NCBI GenBank assembly: GCA_030612185.1
Contig: JAUWOI010000241.1
Span: forward strand, 1 to 6,895
From: Anaerolineae bacterium
GTDB lineage: Bacteria; Chloroflexota; Anaerolineae; B4-G1
DNA length: 6,895 nucleotides
Direction: 5' to 3'
Shown here in pieces: positions 1 to 5,220 of this stretch. The notes below the pieces were generated by a model that was given only the letters and a program-made list of their open reading frames with translations, did no database searches and was not told where the DNA came from. Each line of letters starts with the position of its first letter. The first letter of the stretch is position 1. The translations under genes and the position numbers were made by a program.

Positions 1-787
1 CACATTCACGGTAGTTCTTAGATACGTGGTAACGATCCACCACTATCTGGATTGAGACTTCAGGATGGGCCGCGGCGAATTCCTTCACCGCATTGACGTA
101 CCCCTCCCACATGTCTGTGCAGGCCGTTTCCATCGTTGGCCGCAAGCGTTTAGGAATGGTCTCCAGAAATTGCCTGACGGTTTTCTTTTTGCGGTTTGGC
201 AAAACGGCCAGGACAGCCACGTGGCCGTCAGATTGCTGAGTGGTGACGATAGCAACGAAGTTCTTCCGCCCTTTGGTCAGTGCGATCTCATCGATACCGA
301 TGACGTTTAGTTCGTCGAATTCGTCCCAATTCACGGCGACGTGGATACAGCGCTCAATGGCCCCTTCCACAGCATCGTAGCCTACGTCTTCTTTGCGACT
401 GACATCCTCTACCGTGCTGTTGATCAACTGCAACATCAGATGGTGGTCATACGCTTTGGTCTGTGGGCTCTTGGTCTCATACCAACCCAGTGTTTGCGTA
501 GTGATCTTGTCGTCACAGTGGGGACATTTATACTGTTTGGGCCGTAGGCGGATATACACACGGTGGCCTAAGATCGGCAAGTGTCGCAACTTAATCCACC
601 GTCCGTGGCCGTTGGATTTCGTGATCTTGCGTCCACAGTACTGACAGATGGTGCCAATCTGTGTACTTTCGACGGTGACGATGTAGTCACCTCGTTCATT
701 CTGCTCTACTCTTAGCACGTCAACATCAGGAATACCCAAAGGAATTGAAATCATGTCGCGTGACTTGAGACCCACAATGTTCAACAT
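1..787 (-). CDS. ISL3-family transposase, N-terminal 262 codons (cut by the left window edge)
   Basis: This is a DDE transposase that would move the insertion sequence it sits in. The frame is open from the ATG at 787 to the window edge with no stop. The N-terminal half has two CxxC pairs (C48/C51 and C88/C91) forming the zinc-finger region typical of ISL3 transposases, with the second in the form KCPHC. The catalytic domain starts at the motif VIGIDEIAL, where D166 is the likely first acidic residue. The second is D225 in CTDMWEGY. VVDRYHVSKNY (D251) matches the conserved 'D-[RK]-[FY]-H-V' block of the family. The final Glu would lie outside the window; family members are usually about 400 residues or more. 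The start is supported by a strong ribosome binding site, AGGAGGG at 800-794, 6 bases upstream. No frameshift is seen in the visible part, so the element may be intact. Confidence 0.93.
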   Translation of the reverse strand, partial: MLNIVGLKSRDMISIPLGIPDVDVLRVEQNERGDYIVTVESTQIGTICQYCGRKITKSNGHGRWIKLRHLPILGHRVYIRLRPKQYKCPHCDDKITTQTLGWYETKSPQTKAYDHHLMLQLINSTVEDVSRKEDVGYDAVEGAIERCIHVAVNWDEFDELNVIGIDEIALTKGRKNFVAIVTTQQSDGHVAVLAVLPNRKKKTVRQFLETIPKRLRPTMETACTDMWEGYVNAVKEFAAAHPEVSIQIVVDRYHVSKNYREC

Positions 788-813
788 TGTATACCCTCCT
801 GGTCTTTTCGCCA

Positions 814-822
814 ATTATACCA
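814..822 (-). promoter_or_regulatory. Extended -10 promoter of the transposase
   Basis: The minus strand reads TGGTATAAT, a perfect extended -10 (TGnTATAAT), with TATAAT at 819-814 and the TG at 822-821. No good -35 box lies 17 bp upstream, where the sequence is a run of C, which fits an extended -10 promoter that does not need one. It lies 26 bases before the transposase start codon. The position close to the presumed element end means the element carries its own weak promoter. Confidence 0.6.
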
Positions 823-824
823 TG

Positions 825-840
825 CCCCCAGATGTGGGGG
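825..840. repeat. GC-rich 6-bp perfect hairpin near the IS end
   Basis: CCCCCA and TGGGGG form a perfect 6-bp stem around a GATG loop. The octamer TACCATGC (plus strand) occurs at 818-825 and again at 842-849, exactly 24 bp apart, so it flanks the hairpin. This arrangement just outside the transposase promoter is the kind of place where a transposase binds, but that role is inferred. Confidence 0.5.
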
Positions 841-850
841 GTACCATGCG

Positions 851-939
851 AACTACCAGAGAGCCATTCTTCTTTGACCCTTTGCCATCTTTATTTATTG
901 TGCAGCAGAGAATTTTCAGCAATCTACGCCTTTTTCGAC
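851..939. other. Intergenic stretch between IS and cassette; no convincing gene
   Basis: This A+T-richer stretch lies between the insertion sequence and the attC-like site. The only reading frame with a start that I can see on the minus strand is an 11-codon frame (ATG at 888, stop at 855-853, reading MAKGQRRMALW). It has no ribosome binding site, so I do not call it a gene. The stretch could be the beginning of a following cassette interrupted by the insertion sequence, or simply old chromosomal flank. Confidence 0.4.
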
Positions 940-1001
940 ACCTAACGACCTGAGCTCAGCGGCGGCGCGTAGCGCCGTCCGTCTGCAGCGATTGGTTATG
1001 C
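940..1001 (-). other. attC-like integron recombination site downstream of the acetyltransferase
   Basis: Read on the minus strand, the 62-bp site has these parts in order: an R''-like box GCATAAC (1001-995); a 5-base spacer; an L''-like box GCTGCAG (989-983); a central stem GGCGC-TAC-GCGCC (976-964, 6 bp when the outer C-G is added); an L'-like box CTGAGC (959-954); a 7-base spacer; and an R' box GTTAGGT (946-940), which fits the GTTRRRY consensus with cleavage expected between G946 and T945. L'' equals the complement of L' plus one extra G, as expected of the extrahelical base in attC sites. R'' departs from RYYYAAC at one position (A for Y). Sequence is not conserved in attC sites but structure is, so folding and a covariance search would be the proper test. 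Confidence 0.72.
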
Positions 1002-1650
1002 AGACGTCGACCAGAATAGAACAGAAGCAAGCCGACGCCTGGTATACCCCATCCCATATCGCATTCAGAAGTCGAAGCCGAAGGGGAAGGCTTCGCACGT
1101 GAGAACGGCGACATCAAATCCTTGTTTGAAGCTGATTGCCAGTGCCGAATCCTCGTCGAGCGCGAGTTTGCCATCGCGAATGTACAGGGCGCGATCAGAA
1201 ATCTTCACGTACCCGACTCTCTCGTAGAATCCGACTAGCGGATGGCCGCAGTTCAGCACAGCGAAATCCAATTCTTGAGGAGTCAGATCACCGTGCGCCT
1301 GCCGCATGAGCAGAGCGCCTATTCCGCTCCTCTGAACGGCCGGATCTGCACAGACGCCTCCCACAAACCATCCCTCGAAATACTGCTTGTTGACAATGAA
1401 CCAGCGCCGCTGCACCGAAACATGCCCTAGGAGCTTGTCGGAGGACCACAGAAGCCAGCGCTGGTTAGCCGGCCACAGGGTATCAGCCCCACCGAACGCT
1501 GCCCTGAAGAGACGCAAGAGTTCAGCTTCAGGCAAGCCAATGTCACCAGAGAAATGCTCAACGCGCGATCCCACCGGGATTCTACCTGAGACCTCGAAAG
1601 AACTTGGCATGTTCACGCATCAGTCCAATCTACTCATCAAGTCTGCATAA
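946..1650 (-). mobile_element. Single integron-type gene cassette carrying a GNAT acetyltransferase
   Basis: The unit begins on the minus strand at TTATGC (1650-1645), carries one open reading frame starting 34 bases later, and ends in the attC-like site at the G of GTTAGGT (946). The predicted R'' box, GCATAAC, is the exact reverse complement of GTTATGC at the 5' edge, and the complementarity runs on to 11 bases (1641-1651 against 995-1005). In a cassette circle these two parts would join into one attC with a long outer stem. The 705-bp length, single promoterless gene and gene orientation relative to attC are all normal for a cassette. No integrase gene and no attI or attC lies upstream; the neighbour is a chromosomal-type dehydrogenase on the same strand. 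Confidence 0.7.
1065..1616 (-). CDS. GNAT-family N-acetyltransferase, distantly like aminoglycoside 2'-N-acetyltransferase
   Basis: A 183-residue protein with the GCN5-related acetyltransferase fold, predicted to move an acetyl group from acetyl-CoA to an amine. The beta-strand GHVSVQRRWFIV (64-75) leads to the acetyl-CoA motif VCADPAVQRSGIGALLM (88-104), which contains the Q/RxxGxG signature as Q95-R96-S97-G98-I99-G100. GFYERVGY (129-136) is the usual motif B. The layout resembles AAC(2')-I enzymes: an RR after the first strand, 'G' and 'V' around the pyrophosphate loop, and a C-terminal 'LTCEAF' where AAC(2')-I has an 'L-C-D-W' block. The similarity is weak, so the substrate is unknown. I take the GTG at 1616, with GGA 7 bases upstream; the ATG at 1610 is an in-frame alternative. 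No promoter is visible inside the cassette, so read-through from the dehydrogenase on the same strand probably drives it. Confidence 0.85.
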   Translation of the reverse strand: MNMPSSFEVSGRIPVGSRVEHFSGDIGLPEAELLRLFRAAFGGADTLWPANQRWLLWSSDKLLGHVSVQRRWFIVNKQYFEGWFVGGVCADPAVQRSGIGALLMRQAHGDLTPQELDFAVLNCGHPLVGFYERVGYVKISDRALYIRDGKLALDEDSALAISFKQGFDVAVLTCEAFPFGFDF

Positions 1651-1651
1651 C
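1641..1651 (-). other. Cassette 5' boundary, R'-like site GTTATGC with 11-base match to R''
   Basis: The minus strand reads GTTATGCAGAC here, and the same 11 bases occur on the plus strand at 995-1005. The expected cleavage point is between G1651 and T1650. Only 6 bases separate this site from the TAA stop of the dehydrogenase. No hairpin or L boxes precede it, so it is not the end of another cassette's attC. It is best read as the join made when the cassette entered at a simple G/TT site. Confidence 0.65.
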
Positions 1652-1657
1652 TCGATA

Positions 1658-2662
1658 TTAGACTGCGATGGGCTTTCCATCGTGCATAGACCCCGTGGCC
1701 GCGATGCCTACCGCAACCGTCGCCCGGCTGTCGTGACCGGTGACGGGCGGCGCGGCATCGTGAACGACGCAATCCACGAAAGCCTGCAACTCAGTCACAA
1801 AAGCCTCCCCCAGACGTTCAGGGGTGGTGCGAGCCATGTCGTGGTGGACGCCCCGGCGGTCCAGCAACCGCACCGGCGTCTGGCGAAAGCGGCCGATCTG
1901 CACCGCGCCCTCGTCGCCGATGACCTCCACCCGCAGGTCGTGGCCGTAGCGCGTGGTGCGGCTGACGGTCAGCGTGCCCAATGCACCGCCGGCAAAACGG
2001 AGGCTGACCACCGCGTTGTCCACGTCACCCACCGAGCGCACCCCTTCGTCCACCAGGGCCCCTCCCTCAGCGTAGACGCGGACGATCTCGTCGGCCATCA
2101 GCCAGCGGGCCAGGTAGAGGTCGTGGTAACAGGCGTCCAGGATCAGGCCGCCGCTCACGGCGGGGTCGGCGAAACTGGCCGGGGGCGGGTCCACGTCCCC
2201 GCTGATGGCCCGAAATACGACGGGCTGTCCGATGGCCCCCGTCTCGATCAACCGCCTGGCCTCGACGTGCCCCGCGTCGAACTGGCGCACGTGGCCCATC
2301 ATCAGTGTCACGCCGGCCCTCTCCGCCGCTGCGATAGCCCGGTCGCAGTCGGTCAGGGTCAGGGCCAGGGGTTTTTCGCAAAAGACGTGCAGCCCGGCCG
2401 CCGCACACATCTCGACGTTATCGGCGTGCGCCGACGTGCTGCTGGCGATGACCACCCCGTCCAGTCGCCCGATTGCCAACAACGCTTCGAGCGTTGGGTA
2501 GACCGGCATGTCGCCGCAGCGCCGGCGCGCCTCGGCTGCCCGTTCCGCTCTGGACGTCGTGACGGCCACCAGCCGCGCGCCCCGCACGCGGTGGGCCAGG
2601 TTCTCCGCGTGGGTCAACCCCATGCGCCCTACACCGATCACGGCTAGGCGTATCTCAGCCAT
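1658..2662 (-). CDS. Gfo/Idh/MocA-family NAD(P)-dependent sugar/polyol dehydrogenase
   Basis: A 334-residue cytoplasmic oxidoreductase, full length for the family. The N-terminal Rossmann domain has GVGRMG (10-15) for the dinucleotide. FCEKPLA (94-100) supplies the catalytic lysine K97. D176 and H180 in LILDACYHDLYLARWL complete the Lys-Asp-His set known from myo-inositol 2-dehydrogenase (IolG), and their spacing is close to IolG. The substrate could be inositol or another cyclic polyol or sugar; the family is too broad to choose from sequence alone. The start ATG at 2662 has a modest purine-rich site (AAGAGAG) 7 bases upstream. It follows the URO-D-like gene by 52 bases on the same strand, so the two are probably one transcript. 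The gene looks GC-richer than its neighbours, with many third-position G or C bases, which produces long false frames on the other strand. Confidence 0.93.
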   Translation of the reverse strand: MAEIRLAVIGVGRMGLTHAENLAHRVRGARLVAVTTSRAERAAEARRRCGDMPVYPTLEALLAIGRLDGVVIASSTSAHADNVEMCAAAGLHVFCEKPLALTLTDCDRAIAAAERAGVTLMMGHVRQFDAGHVEARRLIETGAIGQPVVFRAISGDVDPPPASFADPAVSGGLILDACYHDLYLARWLMADEIVRVYAEGGALVDEGVRSVGDVDNAVVSLRFAGGALGTLTVSRTTRYGHDLRVEVIGDEGAVQIGRFRQTPVRLLDRRGVHHDMARTTPERLGEAFVTELQAFVDCVVHDAAPPVTGHDSRATVAVGIAATGSMHDGKPIAV

Positions 2663-2714
2663 AGTTGCTCTCTTTCAACATCCTCAGATTTGCTCCAGAT
2701 TCGACGGCGAAACG

Positions 2715-3860
2715 CTAGTAGCCACCGTACGCTTTCCAGGCTTCCCACATGGCCATGATGTTCTCCGGGGGAACATCCGCCTGGATGTCGTGTACTGCGG
2801 CAAAGACAAAACCACCGCCGGGGGCCAGTGCTTCGACGTTTCGTCTCACGTCCTGCTTGACTTCCTCTGGGGTGCCTGCATTCAGAACACCCTGCGTATC
2901 AACACCGCCGCCCCAAAAGACCAGATCCTGCCCGAATTCCTGCTTTAACTCTTGCAAGTCCATCCCCGCAGCGCTTACTTGCACCGGGTTGAGAATGTCA
3001 ATCCCGGCGTCAATGAAATCCGGTATCAGGGGGCGCACCGCACCGCAGGAGTGGAAGAACAACTTGACCGGGGCTTGCTCCTTGATGAACGAGAAGAGGC
3101 GGCGATGGCGTGGTTTGATCAGGCTGCGATAGGTGTTTGGGGACATGAGGAGCGAGCGTTGGCCTGCCAGGTCATCTGCTTCAATCACGACGTCCACCAG
3201 GTCTCCCACTTCCTGAAGAGCGCGTTCCCAGAAAGCGCACTTAAAGTCCACCAACCTGTCCAGCATATAGGCAACAAGGCTTTTGTTGACTGCCAGGTCT
3301 ATGTAATACTGCTCGTAGCCCCGTAGCCAGGAATAGACCTCTGCGATTCCGGCCGAAGGCCCCGCCAGGACGACTGCTTTTCCTTGTGCGACTACCGCCT
3401 CTGCCTGGGACCGTAGCGTGGCGAATCGCTGCTCATCCAATGGGTCAGGGAAGGGATACGCTTTCAACTCGTCCAACGAGTCGGCGGCTGCCAGTGGGTG
3501 CTGGTACATGTCGTAGTAGAAGCCACCATTCCTGGGCTTGCGCCAACCGATGCCCCATTCGTCGGTGTAAGCCTCATAAGCACCTTCATCTCGAAAGGTA
3601 TATTGGAACTCGGACGAAGCACCTGGTACCACCGGTCTGACATCGGTCTGCAACTGCTCGGCTACGTCCTCATCAACCACGGCCAGTTGCTCGGCCATAT
3701 ACGCGATACGCGCTTCGGTTGTAGGCAACTCCAAATGTCGGCGCAAACTCTGATAGGCGGTGATGTGGATAGTGCTCAGTCCCGTGCCCCCCAGATCGAA
3801 CGGGACTCGGTCCGCTTCCTGATGGCTCAGCGCCTTCCAGGTTCTATCACGCGAATTCAC
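2715..3860 (-). CDS. Uroporphyrinogen decarboxylase (URO-D)-family protein, likely methyltransferase-like rather than haem enzyme
   Basis: A 381-residue protein of the URO-D superfamily, which holds haem-pathway decarboxylases and the corrinoid-linked methyltransferases MtaA, MtbA and CmuA. The N-terminus MNSRDRTWKALSHQEADRVP matches the usual opening of the methyltransferase-like branch. EADDLAGQRSLLMSP (228-240) is the family's 'DDxxxQ..L.SP' block. FFHSCG (268-273) gives the H270-x-C272 pair that binds zinc in MtaA-type enzymes. No cysteine follows; H357 in AAVHDIQ stands near where the third ligand is expected. The arginine-rich N-terminal substrate site of true haem URO-D is not evident. 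The context, with a sugar transporter and a Gfo/Idh dehydrogenase and no haem genes, also points to carbon metabolism. The start is GTG at 3860, since an in-frame stop lies 18 bases upstream. The ribosome binding site is poor: GAAGG 12 bases away. Confidence 0.9.
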   Translation of the reverse strand: MNSRDRTWKALSHQEADRVPFDLGGTGLSTIHITAYQSLRRHLELPTTEARIAYMAEQLAVVDEDVAEQLQTDVRPVVPGASSEFQYTFRDEGAYEAYTDEWGIGWRKPRNGGFYYDMYQHPLAAADSLDELKAYPFPDPLDEQRFATLRSQAEAVVAQGKAVVLAGPSAGIAEVYSWLRGYEQYYIDLAVNKSLVAYMLDRLVDFKCAFWERALQEVGDLVDVVIEADDLAGQRSLLMSPNTYRSLIKPRHRRLFSFIKEQAPVKLFFHSCGAVRPLIPDFIDAGIDILNPVQVSAAGMDLQELKQEFGQDLVFWGGGVDTQGVLNAGTPEEVKQDVRRNVEALAPGGGFVFAAVHDIQADVPPENIMAMWEAWKAYGGY

Positions 3861-3890
3861 GTATTCTATCTGCCTTCAGAAGCACAGTGA

Positions 3891-3914
3891 CTGGCGGTAA
3901 AGTGTTGCCACCAG
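3891..3914 (-). repeat. Small intercistronic hairpin between UspA and URO-D-like genes
   Basis: On the minus strand CTGGTGG pairs with CCGCCAG (7 bp including one G-U pair) around a 10-base loop. It sits 13 bases past the UspA stop. No run of T follows, so I do not call it a rho-independent terminator. It might protect or separate the two messages, but the stem is short. Confidence 0.35.
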
Positions 3915-3927
3915 CCATCTGCATAGA

Positions 3928-4368
3928 TCATCTAATGACGAGACACGAAACCTGGGTCATGTTGAGGAGTTTTCTTGCCATACTCCCCAACATCTCGCCA
4001 CGAGTACCCAGACCCCGATGTCCGATCACAATCAGGTCAACGCCGTTCTTGGCGGCATAATCGGCGATCTTGAAGGCCGGGTCTCCAATGACATACTCAG
4101 TTCTCACATCTGAAAGGCCCACCTCCTGGAATTTCTCCTGGGCATTACCCAAAATGATCTCGGCAGAATTTTCCAGGATTTCCCTTCGCGATTCTGTCAC
4201 CTCTCCTGCGGCAATCATTTCCAGAATCTCTTTGGGAAGCGGCATATCGCGAATCACGTGCAACAGGGTGACGGAAGCCTGGTAACGCTTCGTCAAGTCT
4301 ATTGCGGCTTCAACAGCACGCTTCGAATGTCGTGAACCATCAACCGCGACAAGTATTTTCTTGAACAT
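3928..4368 (-). CDS. Universal stress protein (UspA family)
   Basis: A 146-residue single-domain Usp protein, normal length, cytoplasmic, probably a nucleotide-binding dimer acting in stress response or metabolic signalling. It opens with FKKILVAVDGSRHSKRAVEAA, where D10 is the usual adenine-side acidic residue. Near the C-terminus, VIGHRGLGTRGEMLGSMARKLL carries the ATP-binding loop. The classic pattern is G-x2-G-x9-G-[S/T]; here only 8 residues separate the second G from GS, one fewer than usual, so binding may be altered. The chain ends in SCLVIR, like the family's 'PVLVVR'. The ATG at 4368 has a strong AGGAG 4 bases upstream. It sits between the HEWAH protein (56 bases upstream) and the URO-D-like gene (67 bases downstream), all on one strand; whether they share a transcript is uncertain. 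Confidence 0.94.
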   Translation of the reverse strand: MFKKILVAVDGSRHSKRAVEAAIDLTKRYQASVTLLHVIRDMPLPKEILEMIAAGEVTESRREILENSAEIILGNAQEKFQEVGLSDVRTEYVIGDPAFKIADYAAKNGVDLIVIGHRGLGTRGEMLGSMARKLLNMTQVSCLVIR

Positions 4369-4405
4369 AACACTCCTCTCCTACTGATCGAACTGACCAC
4401 TTTCC

Positions 4406-4430
4406 AATCTCTAATTTCTAATCTCTAATC
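4406..4430. repeat. 7-bp tandem repeat AATCTCT, about 3.5 copies
   Basis: The plus strand reads AATCTCT, AATTTCT, AATCTCT, AATC in register. The last units hold the final codon and the TAG stop (4427-4425) of the HEWAH protein on the minus strand. The rest lies in the 56-base gap before the UspA gene. A change in copy number on the distal side would lengthen the spacer without touching the protein. Confidence 0.75.
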
Positions 4431-5078
4431 GGCGGCTGCCCATTCTGCGATGGCGCGAACCGCCTCTTCCTTGATACGTACCTTGGTGGGTATCTGTCGC
4501 CTGCCAAGTACAAGAACGATGGTCGCTTCCGCGTATTGTTCGGAAGGGCTGTCTGCCCAGATGCTGGCCGGTATGTTCGCAGCCGCGATGTCAGGCCGCC
4601 ACACCATGTCCGGAGGCAGACCCTGGGCTGCAAGGAACGCGGGCCTGAGATCCTTGTGCGCCTCGCACTGAAATTCAATGTGATGGGCCCACTCGTGGAC
4701 CAGCGCGCTCTTGAGCATGGCCGGGGTCCCTGGAACCCGGACGGTGACCGTGCCGCTGTCCGGATCGTAGGCTGCCCGGCTGTCAAGGGTGCGCGTGGCA
4801 TGCAGGCGCACGTCGCCGAAACAGCCGGTTCTGGCCTGGAACACGGTGAGAAACCCGTCCCAGGTCTCCACCGCCAGGGCCTGGAAATCAGCGGCCACCG
4901 AGTCATCCACGATGAGACGGGGACGTTGTTTGGAGACTGAGACGTCGGAGGTGCAGCCGCTCGATGTCGTCCCACTCACGAGGACTACGATGGCGATCAC
5001 GATCAAAGCACCTCCGTCCACGCTCCGGCAGTGTCCTGCGTGGTAAAGGGCATCAGATCTGCCTGTGCGCCGGCTCAT
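4425..5078 (-). CDS. Unrecognised membrane-anchored or exported protein with HExxH zinc-protease motif
   Basis: I do not recognise the family. From the ATG at 5078 the protein has 217 residues. A basic and polar stretch of about 21 residues is followed by a hydrophobic segment GGALIVIAIVVLVSG (22-36) and then SSGC with Cys42. This could be a signal anchor or a poor lipobox, so the rest is probably outside the membrane. LVHEWAHHIEF contains H128-E129-x-x-H132, the zinc and catalytic motif of gluzincin-type peptidases. SEQYAEA (E180, E184) lies about 50 residues later and could give the third ligand. Cys86 and Cys138 might pair. I chose 5078 because GGAG lies 5 bases upstream; the frame extends to a TTG at 5162, but that extension overlaps a strong hairpin. 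Whether it is an active peptidase is inferred from the motif alone. Confidence 0.72.
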   Translation of the reverse strand: MSRRTGRSDALYHAGHCRSVDGGALIVIAIVVLVSGTTSSGCTSDVSVSKQRPRLIVDDSVAADFQALAVETWDGFLTVFQARTGCFGDVRLHATRTLDSRAAYDPDSGTVTVRVPGTPAMLKSALVHEWAHHIEFQCEAHKDLRPAFLAAQGLPPDMVWRPDIAAANIPASIWADSPSEQYAEATIVLVLGRRQIPTKVRIKEEAVRAIAEWAAAD

Positions 5079-5122
5079 TGTTTCTCCACAAGCCTGTACG
5101 GTCGTAGTTGTCCGTTGGGGCG

Positions 5123-5168
5123 GCATCCTTACGAAGGCTGGGATAGTGCTCAACCCTCGCAAGGATAC
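5123..5168 (-). ncRNA. Strong 18-bp hairpin in the leader of the HEWAH gene, strand-biased pairing
   Basis: Read on the minus strand, 5168-5151 pairs with 5140-5123 over 18 positions around a 10-base loop. Fourteen pairs are Watson-Crick and four are G-U. On the plus strand those four become A-C mismatches, so the fold favours RNA made from the minus strand. It lies between the ABC ATPase stop and the next gene's start, 44 bases before that start. There is no T run after it, so a rho-independent terminator is unlikely. It could be a stabilising intercistronic structure, a leader element or a decayed inverted repeat. The ncRNA type is used for a structured RNA element, not a proven transcript. 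Confidence 0.45.
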
Positions 5169-5182
5169 TCAAACCCATTCAC

Positions 5183-5198
5183 ACCGCGTTCGGGCGGT
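5183..5198 (-). other. Short GC stem after the ABC ATPase gene
   Basis: ACCGC and GCGGT form a 5-bp stem around a 6-base loop, 22 bases after the ATPase stop. What follows on the minus strand is GTGTGAATGGGTTTGAG, which is not a T run. It is a weak candidate for a transcript end at best. Confidence 0.2.
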
Positions 5199-5220
5199 CA
5201 AAAGTGGCGGCCATCTGCGC

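Larger units (their letters stand above)
1..850 (-). mobile_element. ISL3-family insertion sequence, 5' end (partial; outer boundary approximate)
   Basis: The transposase identity and its own promoter place one end of an insertion sequence just upstream of 825, and the other end is outside the window. I could not fix the terminal inverted repeat because only one end is visible. The most likely end lies in the block at 825-849, which holds a GC-rich hairpin and the outer copy of a short direct repeat. A second possibility is a few bases further out, at the GGCTCTCTGG-like sequence at 865-856 (minus strand). ISL3 elements normally make an 8-bp target duplication, which cannot be checked here. 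Confidence 0.7.

Noticed and set aside
853..888. 11-codon frame MAKGQRRMALW on the minus strand
   Set aside because: Too short, with no ribosome binding site and no recognisable match; it could be a remnant but cannot be supported as a gene.
950..959. CTGAGCTCAG as a separate operator palindrome
   Set aside because: The 10-bp palindrome falls in the L' box and spacer of the attC-like site, which explains it better.
1604..2647. 347-codon open frame on the plus strand opposite the dehydrogenase
   Set aside because: It is the mirror of a GC-rich gene; the protein is rich in H, R, Q and G with no recognisable domain, while the minus-strand frame has all Gfo/Idh motifs.
4418..4975. 185-codon frame on the minus strand overlapping the HEWAH gene in another frame
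   Set aside because: The overlapping frame has a ribosome binding site, a hydrophobic anchor and a zinc motif; this one is rich in P, R, S and T and has no start signal.
5079..5162. TTG-initiated 28-residue extension of the HEWAH protein
   Set aside because: No good ribosome binding site, the region holds a strong hairpin, and the ATG at 5078 has GGAG at proper spacing.
5123..5168. Rho-independent terminator for the transporter operon
   Set aside because: The stem is strong but the bases after it on the minus strand are GC-rich with no T tract.
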